Part shown: piece by piece, positions 43,912-51,764 of the stretch
How the letters are laid out: each line of letters begins with the position of its first letter
Numbering within the stretch: position 1 is the first letter of the stretch
Assembly: GCF_910589745.1 (NCBI RefSeq)
Contig: NZ_OU342399.1
Coordinates: 1,695,501-1,759,500 of the forward strand
DNA length: 64,000 bases
DNA from: Candidatus Arcticimaribacter forsetii
Lineage (GTDB): Bacteria > Bacteroidota > Bacteroidia > Flavobacteriales > Flavobacteriaceae
Direction: 5' to 3'
The notes under the pieces: model-generated
Seen by the model: only the letters and a program-made list of their open reading frames with translations
Told to the model about the DNA's origin: nothing
The model's database searches: none
Program-made: the position numbers and the translations under genes

Positions 43912-45045
43912 TTACCTTTTCAAAAACTCTTTAATCTTAGAAACAATAAACTCTATTTGATCTGTAGTTAATTCGGAATGCATTGGAAGGGCAATAACCT
44001 CTTTCACCAATTGATTAGTAACTTTAAAATCATCTTCATTATAACCCTCATGGGTATATGCTTTTTGCAAATGAAGTGGCACAGGATAATATATACCACA
44101 CGGAATATCGTTTTCATTTAAAAACTTAACCAACCCGTCTCTATCATTATTGATTATCCTAAGAGTATACTGATGAAAAACGTGAGAATTACAATCATAC
44201 AACCTGAAAGGAGTAATTACATTAGGATGATCTTTTAGCAATTGAGTATACTGAATAGCAGCTTGCTTTCTTCTTTCGTTATAATAATCTAAATACTGAA
44301 GTTTAATCTTTAGAACTGCAGCTTGCATTGAGTCTAATCTTGAATTCACCCCAACTACATCGTGGTAATATCGAGTGTACATACCGTGGTTAACAATCCC
44401 TCTAATCAAGTGAGCCAATTCATCGTCATTCGTAAATATTGCTCCTCCATCTCCATAAGCTCCTAAATTCTTAGATGGAAAAAAAGAAGTAGCTGCAACA
44501 TGACCAATGGTTCCTGTTTTAGATTTTGAACCATCTTTATGAGTGTAGGTTGCACCAATTCCTTGAGCATTATCTTCAATTACAAAAAGCTTGTGTTTAT
44601 TTGCGATCTCCATAATCTCATCCATTGGAGCACATTGTCCAAAAAGATGAACTGGAATGATTGCTTTAGTTTTGGAAGTAATTGCTTTTTCGATTTCAAC
44701 GGGATCAATATTAAAGGTTTTTGGATCCACATCAACCAATACCGGGGTTAAATTAAGAAGTCCAATTACCTCAACTGTTGCTGCAAAAGTAAAATCTGCA
44801 GTAATTATTTCATCTCCTGGTTTTAATCCAAGACCCATCAATGCAATTTGCAAAGCATCTGTACCGTTTGCGCAAGGGATAACATTTTTAACCCCAAGAT
44901 ACTTTTCTAGATCGGACTGAAAAGCATGAACTGCTGGACCGTTTATAAAAGAAGTGTTTTCTAAAACATCTTGCAGGGCAGCATTTACCTCGGGCTTAAT
45001 AAACTCATATTGACCCTTCAGGTCTACCATTTGGATTTTTTTCAT
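43912..45045 (-). CDS. DegT/DnrJ/EryC1/StrS family nucleotide-sugar aminotransferase
   Basis: 377 residues, PLP enzyme. MVDLKGQYEFIKPEVNAALQ, FINGPAVHAFQSDLEKYLG, VIPCANGTDALQIALMGL, VIEDNAQGIGATY, the Schiff-base lysine in ATSFFPSKNLGAYGDGGAIF and CGIYYPVPLHLQKAY. It makes an amino sugar on a nucleotide carrier, probably for surface polysaccharide or LPS; the segment HLFGQCAPMDEI is typical of UDP-keto-sugar aminotransferases of the WbpE/WlbC type. It is divergent from kdtA, which also fits LPS synthesis. A -7-like TAAATTTA lies about 15-20 nt upstream. Confidence 0.88.
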   Translation of the reverse strand: MKKIQMVDLKGQYEFIKPEVNAALQDVLENTSFINGPAVHAFQSDLEKYLGVKNVIPCANGTDALQIALMGLGLKPGDEIITADFTFAATVEVIGLLNLTPVLVDVDPKTFNIDPVEIEKAITSKTKAIIPVHLFGQCAPMDEIMEIANKHKLFVIEDNAQGIGATYTHKDGSKSKTGTIGHVAATSFFPSKNLGAYGDGGAIFTNDDELAHLIRGIVNHGMYTRYYHDVVGVNSRLDSMQAAVLKIKLQYLDYYNERRKQAAIQYTQLLKDHPNVITPFRLYDCNSHVFHQYTLRIINNDRDGLVKFLNENDIPCGIYYPVPLHLQKAYTHEGYNEDDFKVTNQLVKEVIALPMHSELTTDQIEFIVSKIKEFLKR

Positions 45046-45108
45046 CTTGAAAATTTAAAACGTAAATTTAAAAAAAGGATTCTTCTTTCATGGGATTACC
45101 AGATAAAC

Positions 45109-45116
45109 TATTTTTG
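45109..45116 (+). promoter_or_regulatory. -7 promoter element of kdtA
   Basis: TATTTTTG, an exact TAnnTTTG match, ending 18 nt before the ATG at 45135. An in-frame ATG at 45090 lies upstream of it, so a transcript from this promoter starts translation at 45135. Confidence 0.5.
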
Positions 45117-45134
45117 AATATTCAATACGAAGCT

Positions 45135-46370
45135 ATGTTATACACGTTTGTAATAGGAATTGTGCTGTTTTTACTTCGTTTAGTAGCATTATTTTCCAAT
45201 AAAATAGATCATTTTCTTAGCGTACGAAAGAATATCATCCCAACCATTCAAGAAAAAATAAGCCCCTCAGATCATGTTTTATGGTTTCATTGTGCTTCCT
45301 TAGGGGAATTTGAACAAGCTCGTCCTTTAATTGTTGCTTCAAAAAAAGAATATCCAAATTACAAGATTGCTCTTACTTTTTTTTCGCCCTCTGGATTTGA
45401 AATCCAAAAAAACTATCCACTAGCAGATGTTGTTACCTACTTACCTTTAGACAAAACAAGTTACCTACGGGAATTTCTTGAAGTTCTAAATCCTGATGCT
45501 CTTTTTTTAATCAAATATGAATTTTGGCCAGGCTTAATCAAAGAAGTTAAAAATAAAAATATCCTCATTTTTTCAATAGCAAGCATCTTCAGATCAGAAC
45601 AATTATTTTTTAAACCTTTCGGTCTATTTATGAGAAATATATTGAGAAAAATAGATTTCTTTTTTGTCCAAAATCAAGATTCTCAAGATCTTTTAAATTC
45701 TATTAACATCAATAATTCAATTATAATTGGTGACACTCGTAATGATCGAGTTCTGAATATTTTAAATAAAGATAATTCAAATGATGGAATTGAACGGTTT
45801 GTAAATAATAAAGACTGTTTTGTTGTTGGAAGTAGCTGGCCAGAGGACATAGAAATATTAAATAAAGTAATTGATTCATCAACAAACATTAAGACCATTA
45901 TCGCTCCACACAATGTAGATGAAAAATCATTAATTGAAATTGAGAGATCTTTTAAAAAACCAACCATTAGACTTAGCAGATTAGATGAACTCAAAGAAAT
46001 AGGAGAAGAGATTCTTTTAATTGATTGTATTGGAATTTTAACCCAGATATATAGTTATGCAGATATTGCATATGTGGGAGGAGGAATGGGCAATAAAGGG
46101 CTTCATAATATCTTAGAACCAGCTGTATTTGGCATCCCTGTTTTTGTTGGTAAAAACTATAAGCGTTATCAAGAAGCACTTGATTTAAAATCAAAAGGAG
46201 GTCTAATAAGTGTTCGTTCTGCTGAAGATTTTAAAGAAAAGTTTACTGAAATTTCAAATGATAAATTCATCCAAAAAAAGATGGGAACCCTAAATTCAGA
46301 ATACATTAAAAATCAAGCTGGTGCTACCTTAAAGATTATAACTAAATTAAAACAAGTATTAAAACATTGA
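45135..46370 (+). CDS. kdtA: 3-deoxy-D-manno-octulosonic acid (Kdo) transferase
   Basis: 411 residues from the ATG at 45135. Adds Kdo to lipid A at the inner face of the inner membrane. N-terminal membrane anchor MLYTFVIGIVLFLLRLVALF, then the GT-B glycosyltransferase: WFHCASLGEFEQARPLI (catalytic Glu region), LIKYEFWPGLI, VQNQDSQDLL, IGDTRNDRV, VVGSSWPEDIEIL, IAPHNVDE and the C-terminal YVGGGMGNKGLHNILEPAVFG-like donor-binding segment. An ATG at 45090 would add 15 residues before the anchor and lies upstream of the -7 box. Also known as waaA. Confidence 0.92.
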   Translation: MLYTFVIGIVLFLLRLVALFSNKIDHFLSVRKNIIPTIQEKISPSDHVLWFHCASLGEFEQARPLIVASKKEYPNYKIALTFFSPSGFEIQKNYPLADVVTYLPLDKTSYLREFLEVLNPDALFLIKYEFWPGLIKEVKNKNILIFSIASIFRSEQLFFKPFGLFMRNILRKIDFFFVQNQDSQDLLNSININNSIIIGDTRNDRVLNILNKDNSNDGIERFVNNKDCFVVGSSWPEDIEILNKVIDSSTNIKTIIAPHNVDEKSLIEIERSFKKPTIRLSRLDELKEIGEEILLIDCIGILTQIYSYADIAYVGGGMGNKGLHNILEPAVFGIPVFVGKNYKRYQEALDLKSKGGLISVRSAEDFKEKFTEISNDKFIQKKMGTLNSEYIKNQAGATLKIITKLKQVLKH

Positions 46371-46418
46371 AAATACATAGTTTAATTGTTATTTTGTAAC
46401 CTATTTCAATTTTTCATA

Positions 46419-47468
46419 ATGAATAAAACTTCACTATTAGCGAGTCTTTTTTTTAGTTTCTCATGCGCCTTAGCTCAAGAAAAAACACCAACTAACATCA
46501 TCTTAATGATCGGTGATGGAATGGGGTTAACTCAAATATCAGCCGGAATGTATTATAATGGTAATAAAACTTCCTTAGAAAAATTCCCTGTTATCGGTTT
46601 ATCAAAAACACATTCCTCTAATGCTCTAGTTACAGATTCTGCTGCTTCAGGAACTGCAATGGCTTCAGGAGTTAAAACTCTTAATGGTGTTATTGGAATT
46701 GGATCAAAAAACCAATATCCAAAATCTATATTAGATTTATGTAATGAAAAAGGATATCAAACCGGATTAATTTCAACCTCCAGTATTGTTCATGCAACTC
46801 CTGCCTCTTTCTATGCTCATGTAGACTCAAGAAGAAAATATCAAGAAATTGCGTTTCAACTAAGCACAGGTGTTGTTGATTATTTTATTGGTGGAGGAGA
46901 AAATCATTTTAACAGAAGAAAAGACAAAAGAAATTTAATCAAAGAAATGACAGAATATGATATTGTTTCCTCTCTCTCAAAATTTGATAAATCAGAATCT
47001 AAAAAAATTGGTTTTTTCACTAACAGAGATGAACCCAATAGAATTTTAGACGGCAGGCTTCCTCTTGACAAAGCAGTTAAAAGTATATTAAGTAAATTTG
47101 ACCGAGACCAAAAACCATTCTTTTTAATGGTGGAGGGATCTCAAATCGATTGGGGCGGTCATGCAAACGAATTAGAGTATGTAGTCTCTGAATTCAATGA
47201 CTTTGATGTTGCTATTCAAACTGTTTTAGATTACACTGTCGAGCATCCAAACACCTTGGTAATTGTTACCGCAGATCATGAAACCGGAGGTTTAAGTCTT
47301 CCTAAGGGTGACATTAAAACCATGGAGCCCGAAGCTATTTTTTCTAGCTTAGGTCATACAGCAACAATGGTCCCTGTTTTTAGCAAAGGACCATCGGCTT
47401 CATTGTTTTCTGGTATATATGATAACACTGAAATCTTTACAAAGATGTTAAGTGTTTTAAATAAATAA
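46419..47468 (+). CDS. Secreted alkaline phosphatase
   Basis: 349 residues. Signal peptide MNKTSLLASLFFSFSCALAQ (it contains SFSC, so it could be lipidated, but the cut after AQ is more likely). PhoA-superfamily motifs: ILMIGDGMGLTQ (metal Asp), nucleophile Ser in VTDSAASGTAMASGVKT, VEGSQIDWGGHANE, VTADHETGG and GHTATMVPV. Releases phosphate from organic phosphomonoesters in the periplasm or at the surface. It is shorter than E. coli PhoA and lacks obvious insertion domains. In-frame TTG-type starts upstream are not needed. Convergent with the next gene, 1 nt apart. Confidence 0.92.
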   Translation: MNKTSLLASLFFSFSCALAQEKTPTNIILMIGDGMGLTQISAGMYYNGNKTSLEKFPVIGLSKTHSSNALVTDSAASGTAMASGVKTLNGVIGIGSKNQYPKSILDLCNEKGYQTGLISTSSIVHATPASFYAHVDSRRKYQEIAFQLSTGVVDYFIGGGENHFNRRKDKRNLIKEMTEYDIVSSLSKFDKSESKKIGFFTNRDEPNRILDGRLPLDKAVKSILSKFDRDQKPFFLMVEGSQIDWGGHANELEYVVSEFNDFDVAIQTVLDYTVEHPNTLVIVTADHETGGLSLPKGDIKTMEPEAIFSSLGHTATMVPVFSKGPSASLFSGIYDNTEIFTKMLSVLNK

Positions 47469-47469
47469 G

Positions 47470-48489
47470 TTACTTAGTTCGCATTTCGTCTAAGACTTGT
47501 AACTTAAATTGTTTGTCATCTTCGATTATTTCAAAAAACGAAGTAATATAGTCAACAACTTCTTGATGAGATTTTGGATTATCAAAATCGTTTTTAAAAC
47601 TATTAATAACAGCAAAGAAAGCAGCTTTATTTGCTACAAACTCATCTCTCATATCAAACATTAAAGACTCGTCTCTTTTGAACCCCCTGTACTGTCTATC
47701 TCTTATGTTTTTTAAACCTAAACTTTCATTTGTAACGGCATAACTAGGATCTACAATACCAGACATATCGAAATCATAAGGAAGCGGTATGAATTTGTTC
47801 TGTGGAACAGTAACAAGTAATTTTCCATTATGAGAATAAGCAGTTGAAAAATCAGTATTACCAATCATAAATTGAAACAAATTGTTTTTAACAGATGCCT
47901 CAGGTAGCATATTCATTGGATGCATAAAACGCTCCCAAACTTTAGCCTCTGAGCGTTTCGCTACATTTTTATCATCCTCTATAAAAAAACCATTTAAGGT
48001 GAATTTTTTTGTGCTTTTTTTCTTAATCTCCTCGAAATCAACAGAAACTCTTCTGGTCTTAAAGTGATACGGCGATATGATTTCAAACAGCTTATAAGCT
48101 ATTAATTCTCTTAAAATATTATCATTTTTATTGTCCTCAAGCTTACATGGTAAAACTAGTTTAAGTTTTTTGTTTCCCTTAAAAAGGGTGCCTTTAGCAT
48201 CCGATTTTTTGATCTTCATTTTCACAGGTGGGAAATAACATGTAGCTCTTCTAAAATTTCCACGAGCACGAACACCCACATTTATTTCATTCCAAACACC
48301 ATTTTCTTTGAATTTCATTGTGGTATCAAAAAATACAGTGTCATTGTCACTCTTTTTTAATTCACGATTAGAAAAACTAATCTGAATCGGAACAATTTCT
48401 TCAGTTCTAAATAATTTGGTAGGTTCTTCTTGAGCAAAAACAAAGGTTGAAGCACATAAAAAAATTAATAATGTCTTGATGGTTTGCAT
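47470..48489 (-). CDS. Secreted protein with CotH-kinase-like features
   Basis: 339 residues, signal peptide MQTIKTLLIFLCASTFVFAQ. The mature part has a beta-rich start (VGVRARGNFRRATCYFPPVKMKI), a basic strand (KGNKKLKLVLPCK), helix LRELIAYKLFEII, FQFMIGNTDFSTAYSHNGK and FIPLPYDFDMSGIVDPSYA. The arrangement RGN..., then NxDxS...HN, then a P-Y-D-F-D motif recalls CotH/secretory-pathway kinase-like proteins, where the last Asp binds metal. I do not find an exact family name, and the catalytic Lys is not certain. It faces the alkaline phosphatase gene, its possible counterpart in phosphate metabolism. Confidence 0.6.
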   Translation of the reverse strand: MQTIKTLLIFLCASTFVFAQEEPTKLFRTEEIVPIQISFSNRELKKSDNDTVFFDTTMKFKENGVWNEINVGVRARGNFRRATCYFPPVKMKIKKSDAKGTLFKGNKKLKLVLPCKLEDNKNDNILRELIAYKLFEIISPYHFKTRRVSVDFEEIKKKSTKKFTLNGFFIEDDKNVAKRSEAKVWERFMHPMNMLPEASVKNNLFQFMIGNTDFSTAYSHNGKLLVTVPQNKFIPLPYDFDMSGIVDPSYAVTNESLGLKNIRDRQYRGFKRDESLMFDMRDEFVANKAAFFAVINSFKNDFDNPKSHQEVVDYITSFFEIIEDDKQFKLQVLDEMRTK

Positions 48490-48543
48490 AGCATATATAT
48501 AGTTAATAGATTTATCAAATATAATGTTTTAGAAATAAAAATC

Positions 48544-49281
48544 ATGAATAGGTATTTTTCCATAATTAACAAACGTACCCTTTATACTTTAATCATTTCA
48601 TTAGCCGTTCCTTATTTAGCTTATGAATTAGAAATTGTTTACAATATAGACCTCACTCTAATTAGTATCGCAATAATATTTCCCTTGGTTTTTGCAATTC
48701 GTGGTGCTTTCAGACGAAGAGAGAAAGCTTTAGAACACTTGAGTAGGTTTCGTGGATCTTTAAATGTAATTAAATCTTGTTTTGCAACAAACGCTAAATT
48801 ATCTGATGAAAAGAAAAAGGAAATCGAGTTAATTATTAATGAAATAAGCGATAATCTTCTTGATTATCTTCAAAACAATTCAAGAAAAATTCAGGAAATT
48901 GATGATTCTGTCAACAAAATAGAGCGTTTCATCTTAGCCAATGAGGATGTTATTTCAGGTGGATTTAAATTGAAAATTTTTGGTTTCATGAGATCTGTAA
49001 ATGAAGGTATTGAAAACCTTGAAGCAATTCACACACACAGAACTCCAATTAGTCTGAAAGCCTATTGTAAAATTTTTATTTATATTTTTCCATTAATTTA
49101 TACTCCCACAATAATTAACAAGATTGGATTTGAAGAACCAGAGTGGATTACTTATTTTGTTGTAATTGTAAGTGAATTTATCCTAATATCACTTTATAAC
49201 ATCCAAGATCAGATGGAATATCCTTTTGATAACGACGGTCTTGATGATATTAAACTAGATAACTTTAAATTAAATAGATAA
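48544..49281 (+). CDS. Bestrophin-like membrane protein
   Basis: 245 residues. Membrane helices near residues 11-28 and 33-52 (YTLIISLAVPYLAYELEIVY, LISIAIIFPLVFAIRGAF) and near 166-182 and 196-214; in between is a long soluble helical stretch (RREKALEHLSRFRGSLNVIK to about 150). The C-terminal QDQMEYPFDNDGLDDIKLD resembles the acidic NPFG-DDxx gate/Ca-binding tail of bestrophin-type anion channels (UPF0187). Other core bestrophin motifs are weak, so the assignment is a hypothesis. The ATG at 48544 is chosen over a longer in-frame start at 48484, which would overlap the divergent gene. Confidence 0.6.
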   Translation: MNRYFSIINKRTLYTLIISLAVPYLAYELEIVYNIDLTLISIAIIFPLVFAIRGAFRRREKALEHLSRFRGSLNVIKSCFATNAKLSDEKKKEIELIINEISDNLLDYLQNNSRKIQEIDDSVNKIERFILANEDVISGGFKLKIFGFMRSVNEGIENLEAIHTHRTPISLKAYCKIFIYIFPLIYTPTIINKIGFEEPEWITYFVVIVSEFILISLYNIQDQMEYPFDNDGLDDIKLDNFKLNR

Positions 49282-49348
49282 TAATTGTTAAGATTTATTG
49301 CAAACACGTTAAGTCCAAAAAGTATTTAATATATTCCTTCATGATTTA

Positions 49349-51031
49349 ATGAAGTTTATGACTAGAATTTATAATGGGATTTCAACTGGTTTAATTTGGC
49401 TTCTATCTTTTAGCTCTATTTTAATTAGTTGTAGTAAAGACGCCAAAATCAATACTGATAATAGTATTGAATCTCTAGTTGATATTGAAAATATTGAATC
49501 TAACGAATGGTGGAATGATGCTGTTTTTTACGAAATATTTGTCAGAAGTTTTTATGATTCTAATGGAGACGGAATTGGAGACCTAAGAGGAATTATTGAA
49601 AAATTAGATTATCTAAATGACGGAAATCCCGATACAGATTCTGATCTCGGTGTAACAGCTTTATGGTTAATGCCCATTTTCCCTTCTCCTAGTTATCATG
49701 GTTATGACGTAACGGATTTTAGGTCCATAAACGAAGATTATGGATCAATTAATGATTTTAAAGCATTAATTAACGCGGCTCATTCACGTGGAATTAAAAT
49801 TATAATAGATTTTGTAGGTAACCATACTTCAGACCAACATCCATGGTTTACAGCTTCTGCGGACAATCAAAGTAAAAGAGATTGGTATTTGTGGAATTCC
49901 ACAAAACCAAATTATAATGGCCCTTGGGGACAGGAGGTTTGGCACGAAAGAAATAGCTCCTACTACTATGGGATATTTTGGTCTGGAATGCCTGATTTAA
50001 ATTACAAAAATCAAGAAGTAACAAATGAAATTAAAAATACAATTCGTTTTTGGAAAGAAGATATCGGAGTAGATGGATTTAGAATTGATGCTGTTAAACA
50101 TTGGATTGAAAATGGTGATCGACAAGAAAACACAAGTGAAACACTAGCTTGGTGGAGGGATTTATATGTCTTCCAAAAGAGCTTAGACCCTGGATTGATG
50201 ACCGTGGGTGAAGCTTGGACCTCAACTCAAAATATAGCTCCATATAGTGACCATAGACTAGATTATTGTTTTGAATTTGATTTATCATATGCTATTATAG
50301 ACGGTATTAACAATCAGAATAGTTCGAACTTAAAATCAAAAATGAATGAAATAATTACAACTTATGAAGCCAACCAATATGGAACATTCTTAACCAACCA
50401 CGACCAAGACAGAAGTTTTTATAGATTTGGAATGGATGAAAGAAAAGCTAAACTTGCAGCTCGAATTTTACTTTCTCTTCCGGGGGTACCCTACATTTAT
50501 TACGGTGAAGAAATTGGAATGTTAGGGCAAAAACCTGATGAAAACATAAGAAGACCAATGCAGTGGGATTCGAGCACAAACTCTGGATTTTCATCAGCTC
50601 AACCATGGCATGGTATAAATTCTAACTACCAAGAATACAATGCAATTGACCAACAACAAGATCGGGAATCAATTTGGTCACAATATCAAATTTGGATTAA
50701 ATATCGTTCCCAAAATTCTGCTCTAAGAACCGGTTCTTATTCTTTTGTAGAAAGCAATAACAATAGACTATTTTCTTATGTTAGAGCGGATTCTGACAAT
50801 AATAATTTATTTATTGTAATTCATAATTTAAGTTCACAATCTAGCAATGAGCTTAACCTTAGAGCTACTAGTAGTAGCCTACCAGAAGGGAGTTATAACT
50901 TGGTAAATCTGTTAAACAATGATGTATTAGGAAGTATAACCATTACAAGTAATGGGGCTTTTAATACTTCGCTTTCAGAAGTTTCACTTGAAGGATTTAA
51001 TTCTTATCTTTTAAAGTTAGAAAGACCTTAA
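49349..51031 (+). CDS. GH13 alpha-amylase family lipoprotein
   Basis: 560 residues. Lipoprotein signal ending ILISCS (Cys28), so probably membrane-anchored. GH13 TIM barrel: FYEIFVRSFYDSNGDGIGDL, LMPIFPSPSYHGYDVTDF, DFVGNHTSDQHPWF (region I), GFRIDAVKHW (nucleophile D247), MTVGEAW (acid/base E288) and FLTNHDQDRS (D352). The calcium-type sequence DSNGDGIGDLRG and the YYGEEIGMLGQKP loop resemble oligo-1,6-glucosidase/trehalose synthase-like GH13 members. A beta-sandwich C-terminal domain follows. First gene of a five-gene cassette; the next ATG is 1 nt after its stop. Acts on alpha-glucans or malto-oligosaccharides; linkage unknown. Confidence 0.9.
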   Translation: MKFMTRIYNGISTGLIWLLSFSSILISCSKDAKINTDNSIESLVDIENIESNEWWNDAVFYEIFVRSFYDSNGDGIGDLRGIIEKLDYLNDGNPDTDSDLGVTALWLMPIFPSPSYHGYDVTDFRSINEDYGSINDFKALINAAHSRGIKIIIDFVGNHTSDQHPWFTASADNQSKRDWYLWNSTKPNYNGPWGQEVWHERNSSYYYGIFWSGMPDLNYKNQEVTNEIKNTIRFWKEDIGVDGFRIDAVKHWIENGDRQENTSETLAWWRDLYVFQKSLDPGLMTVGEAWTSTQNIAPYSDHRLDYCFEFDLSYAIIDGINNQNSSNLKSKMNEIITTYEANQYGTFLTNHDQDRSFYRFGMDERKAKLAARILLSLPGVPYIYYGEEIGMLGQKPDENIRRPMQWDSSTNSGFSSAQPWHGINSNYQEYNAIDQQQDRESIWSQYQIWIKYRSQNSALRTGSYSFVESNNNRLFSYVRADSDNNNLFIVIHNLSSQSSNELNLRATSSSLPEGSYNLVNLLNNDVLGSITITSNGAFNTSLSEVSLEGFNSYLLKLERP

Positions 51032-51032
51032 A

Positions 51033-51764
51033 ATGAAAACAACCAAAGCTGTTTATATCCTACTTACTGTATTTGCTTTTTCTAAAGTATACGCACAGAA
51101 TCCACCTATTTATGATTTAATTTATCAGGAATATGAGGACAGTATGGATGTTTTCAATAGTGCTCTTTATGATGGAGAAGTACATCAGTCAAAATTTAAT
51201 GTAATTAATGAATATCACCCTTATTTTCTGCAAAATTCATTCAAAAAAATTGACTTAAACTATAAAGGAAATGTGTACTTAAATATCCCAGTTAAATATG
51301 ATGTATTCTTAGACCGTTTATTAATTAAACACTCAGAATCGAATGGCTCACCCATCTTGGTCTTGTATCCTGACTATATTCCTAGATTTAGCATAAATAA
51401 TCACGATTTTAAATATATAGATAACGGATTAATAGCATCAGGTTATTACGAGGAAATTTGTAATAATGATGTTTTTAAGGTCATAAAGAAATTTATCAAG
51501 AAAAAATACGAAAGAACTGATAGTGCCGTAATTTATCATGAGTTTAAAAACAAATCTGAATATTTCATTCAAATTAAAGGTTCTAAATTCATAAAACTAA
51601 AATCTGAAAAAACACTAATTAATGAATTTAAAAACTTTAAAAGTTCGTTGGTTAGCCTTAAAGAAGAGCTAAAAAATCTTAAAAAAGAAAAACCAGATCA
51701 ATATATCGAAAAACTAGTGAAACAATTGGAAGATTGGACGCTTAACAAAAGAGAATTGAAGTAA
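51033..51764 (+). CDS. Secreted protein of unknown function in the TonB cassette
   Basis: 243 residues. Signal peptide of about 21 residues (MKTTKAVYILLTVFAFSKVYA, given here as MKTTKAVYIL to KVYA), then a mature region with mixed strands and a highly charged, helical C-terminus (SLVSLKEELKNLKKEKPDQY to the end), likely a coiled coil. I recognise no domain. It sits 1 nt after the amylase gene and directly abuts the TonB-dependent receptor (stop 51764, start 51765), so it is almost certainly co-expressed with both and may be a periplasmic partner. Confidence 0.7.
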   Translation: MKTTKAVYILLTVFAFSKVYAQNPPIYDLIYQEYEDSMDVFNSALYDGEVHQSKFNVINEYHPYFLQNSFKKIDLNYKGNVYLNIPVKYDVFLDRLLIKHSESNGSPILVLYPDYIPRFSINNHDFKYIDNGLIASGYYEEICNNDVFKVIKKFIKKKYERTDSAVIYHEFKNKSEYFIQIKGSKFIKLKSEKTLINEFKNFKSSLVSLKEELKNLKKEKPDQYIEKLVKQLEDWTLNKRELK

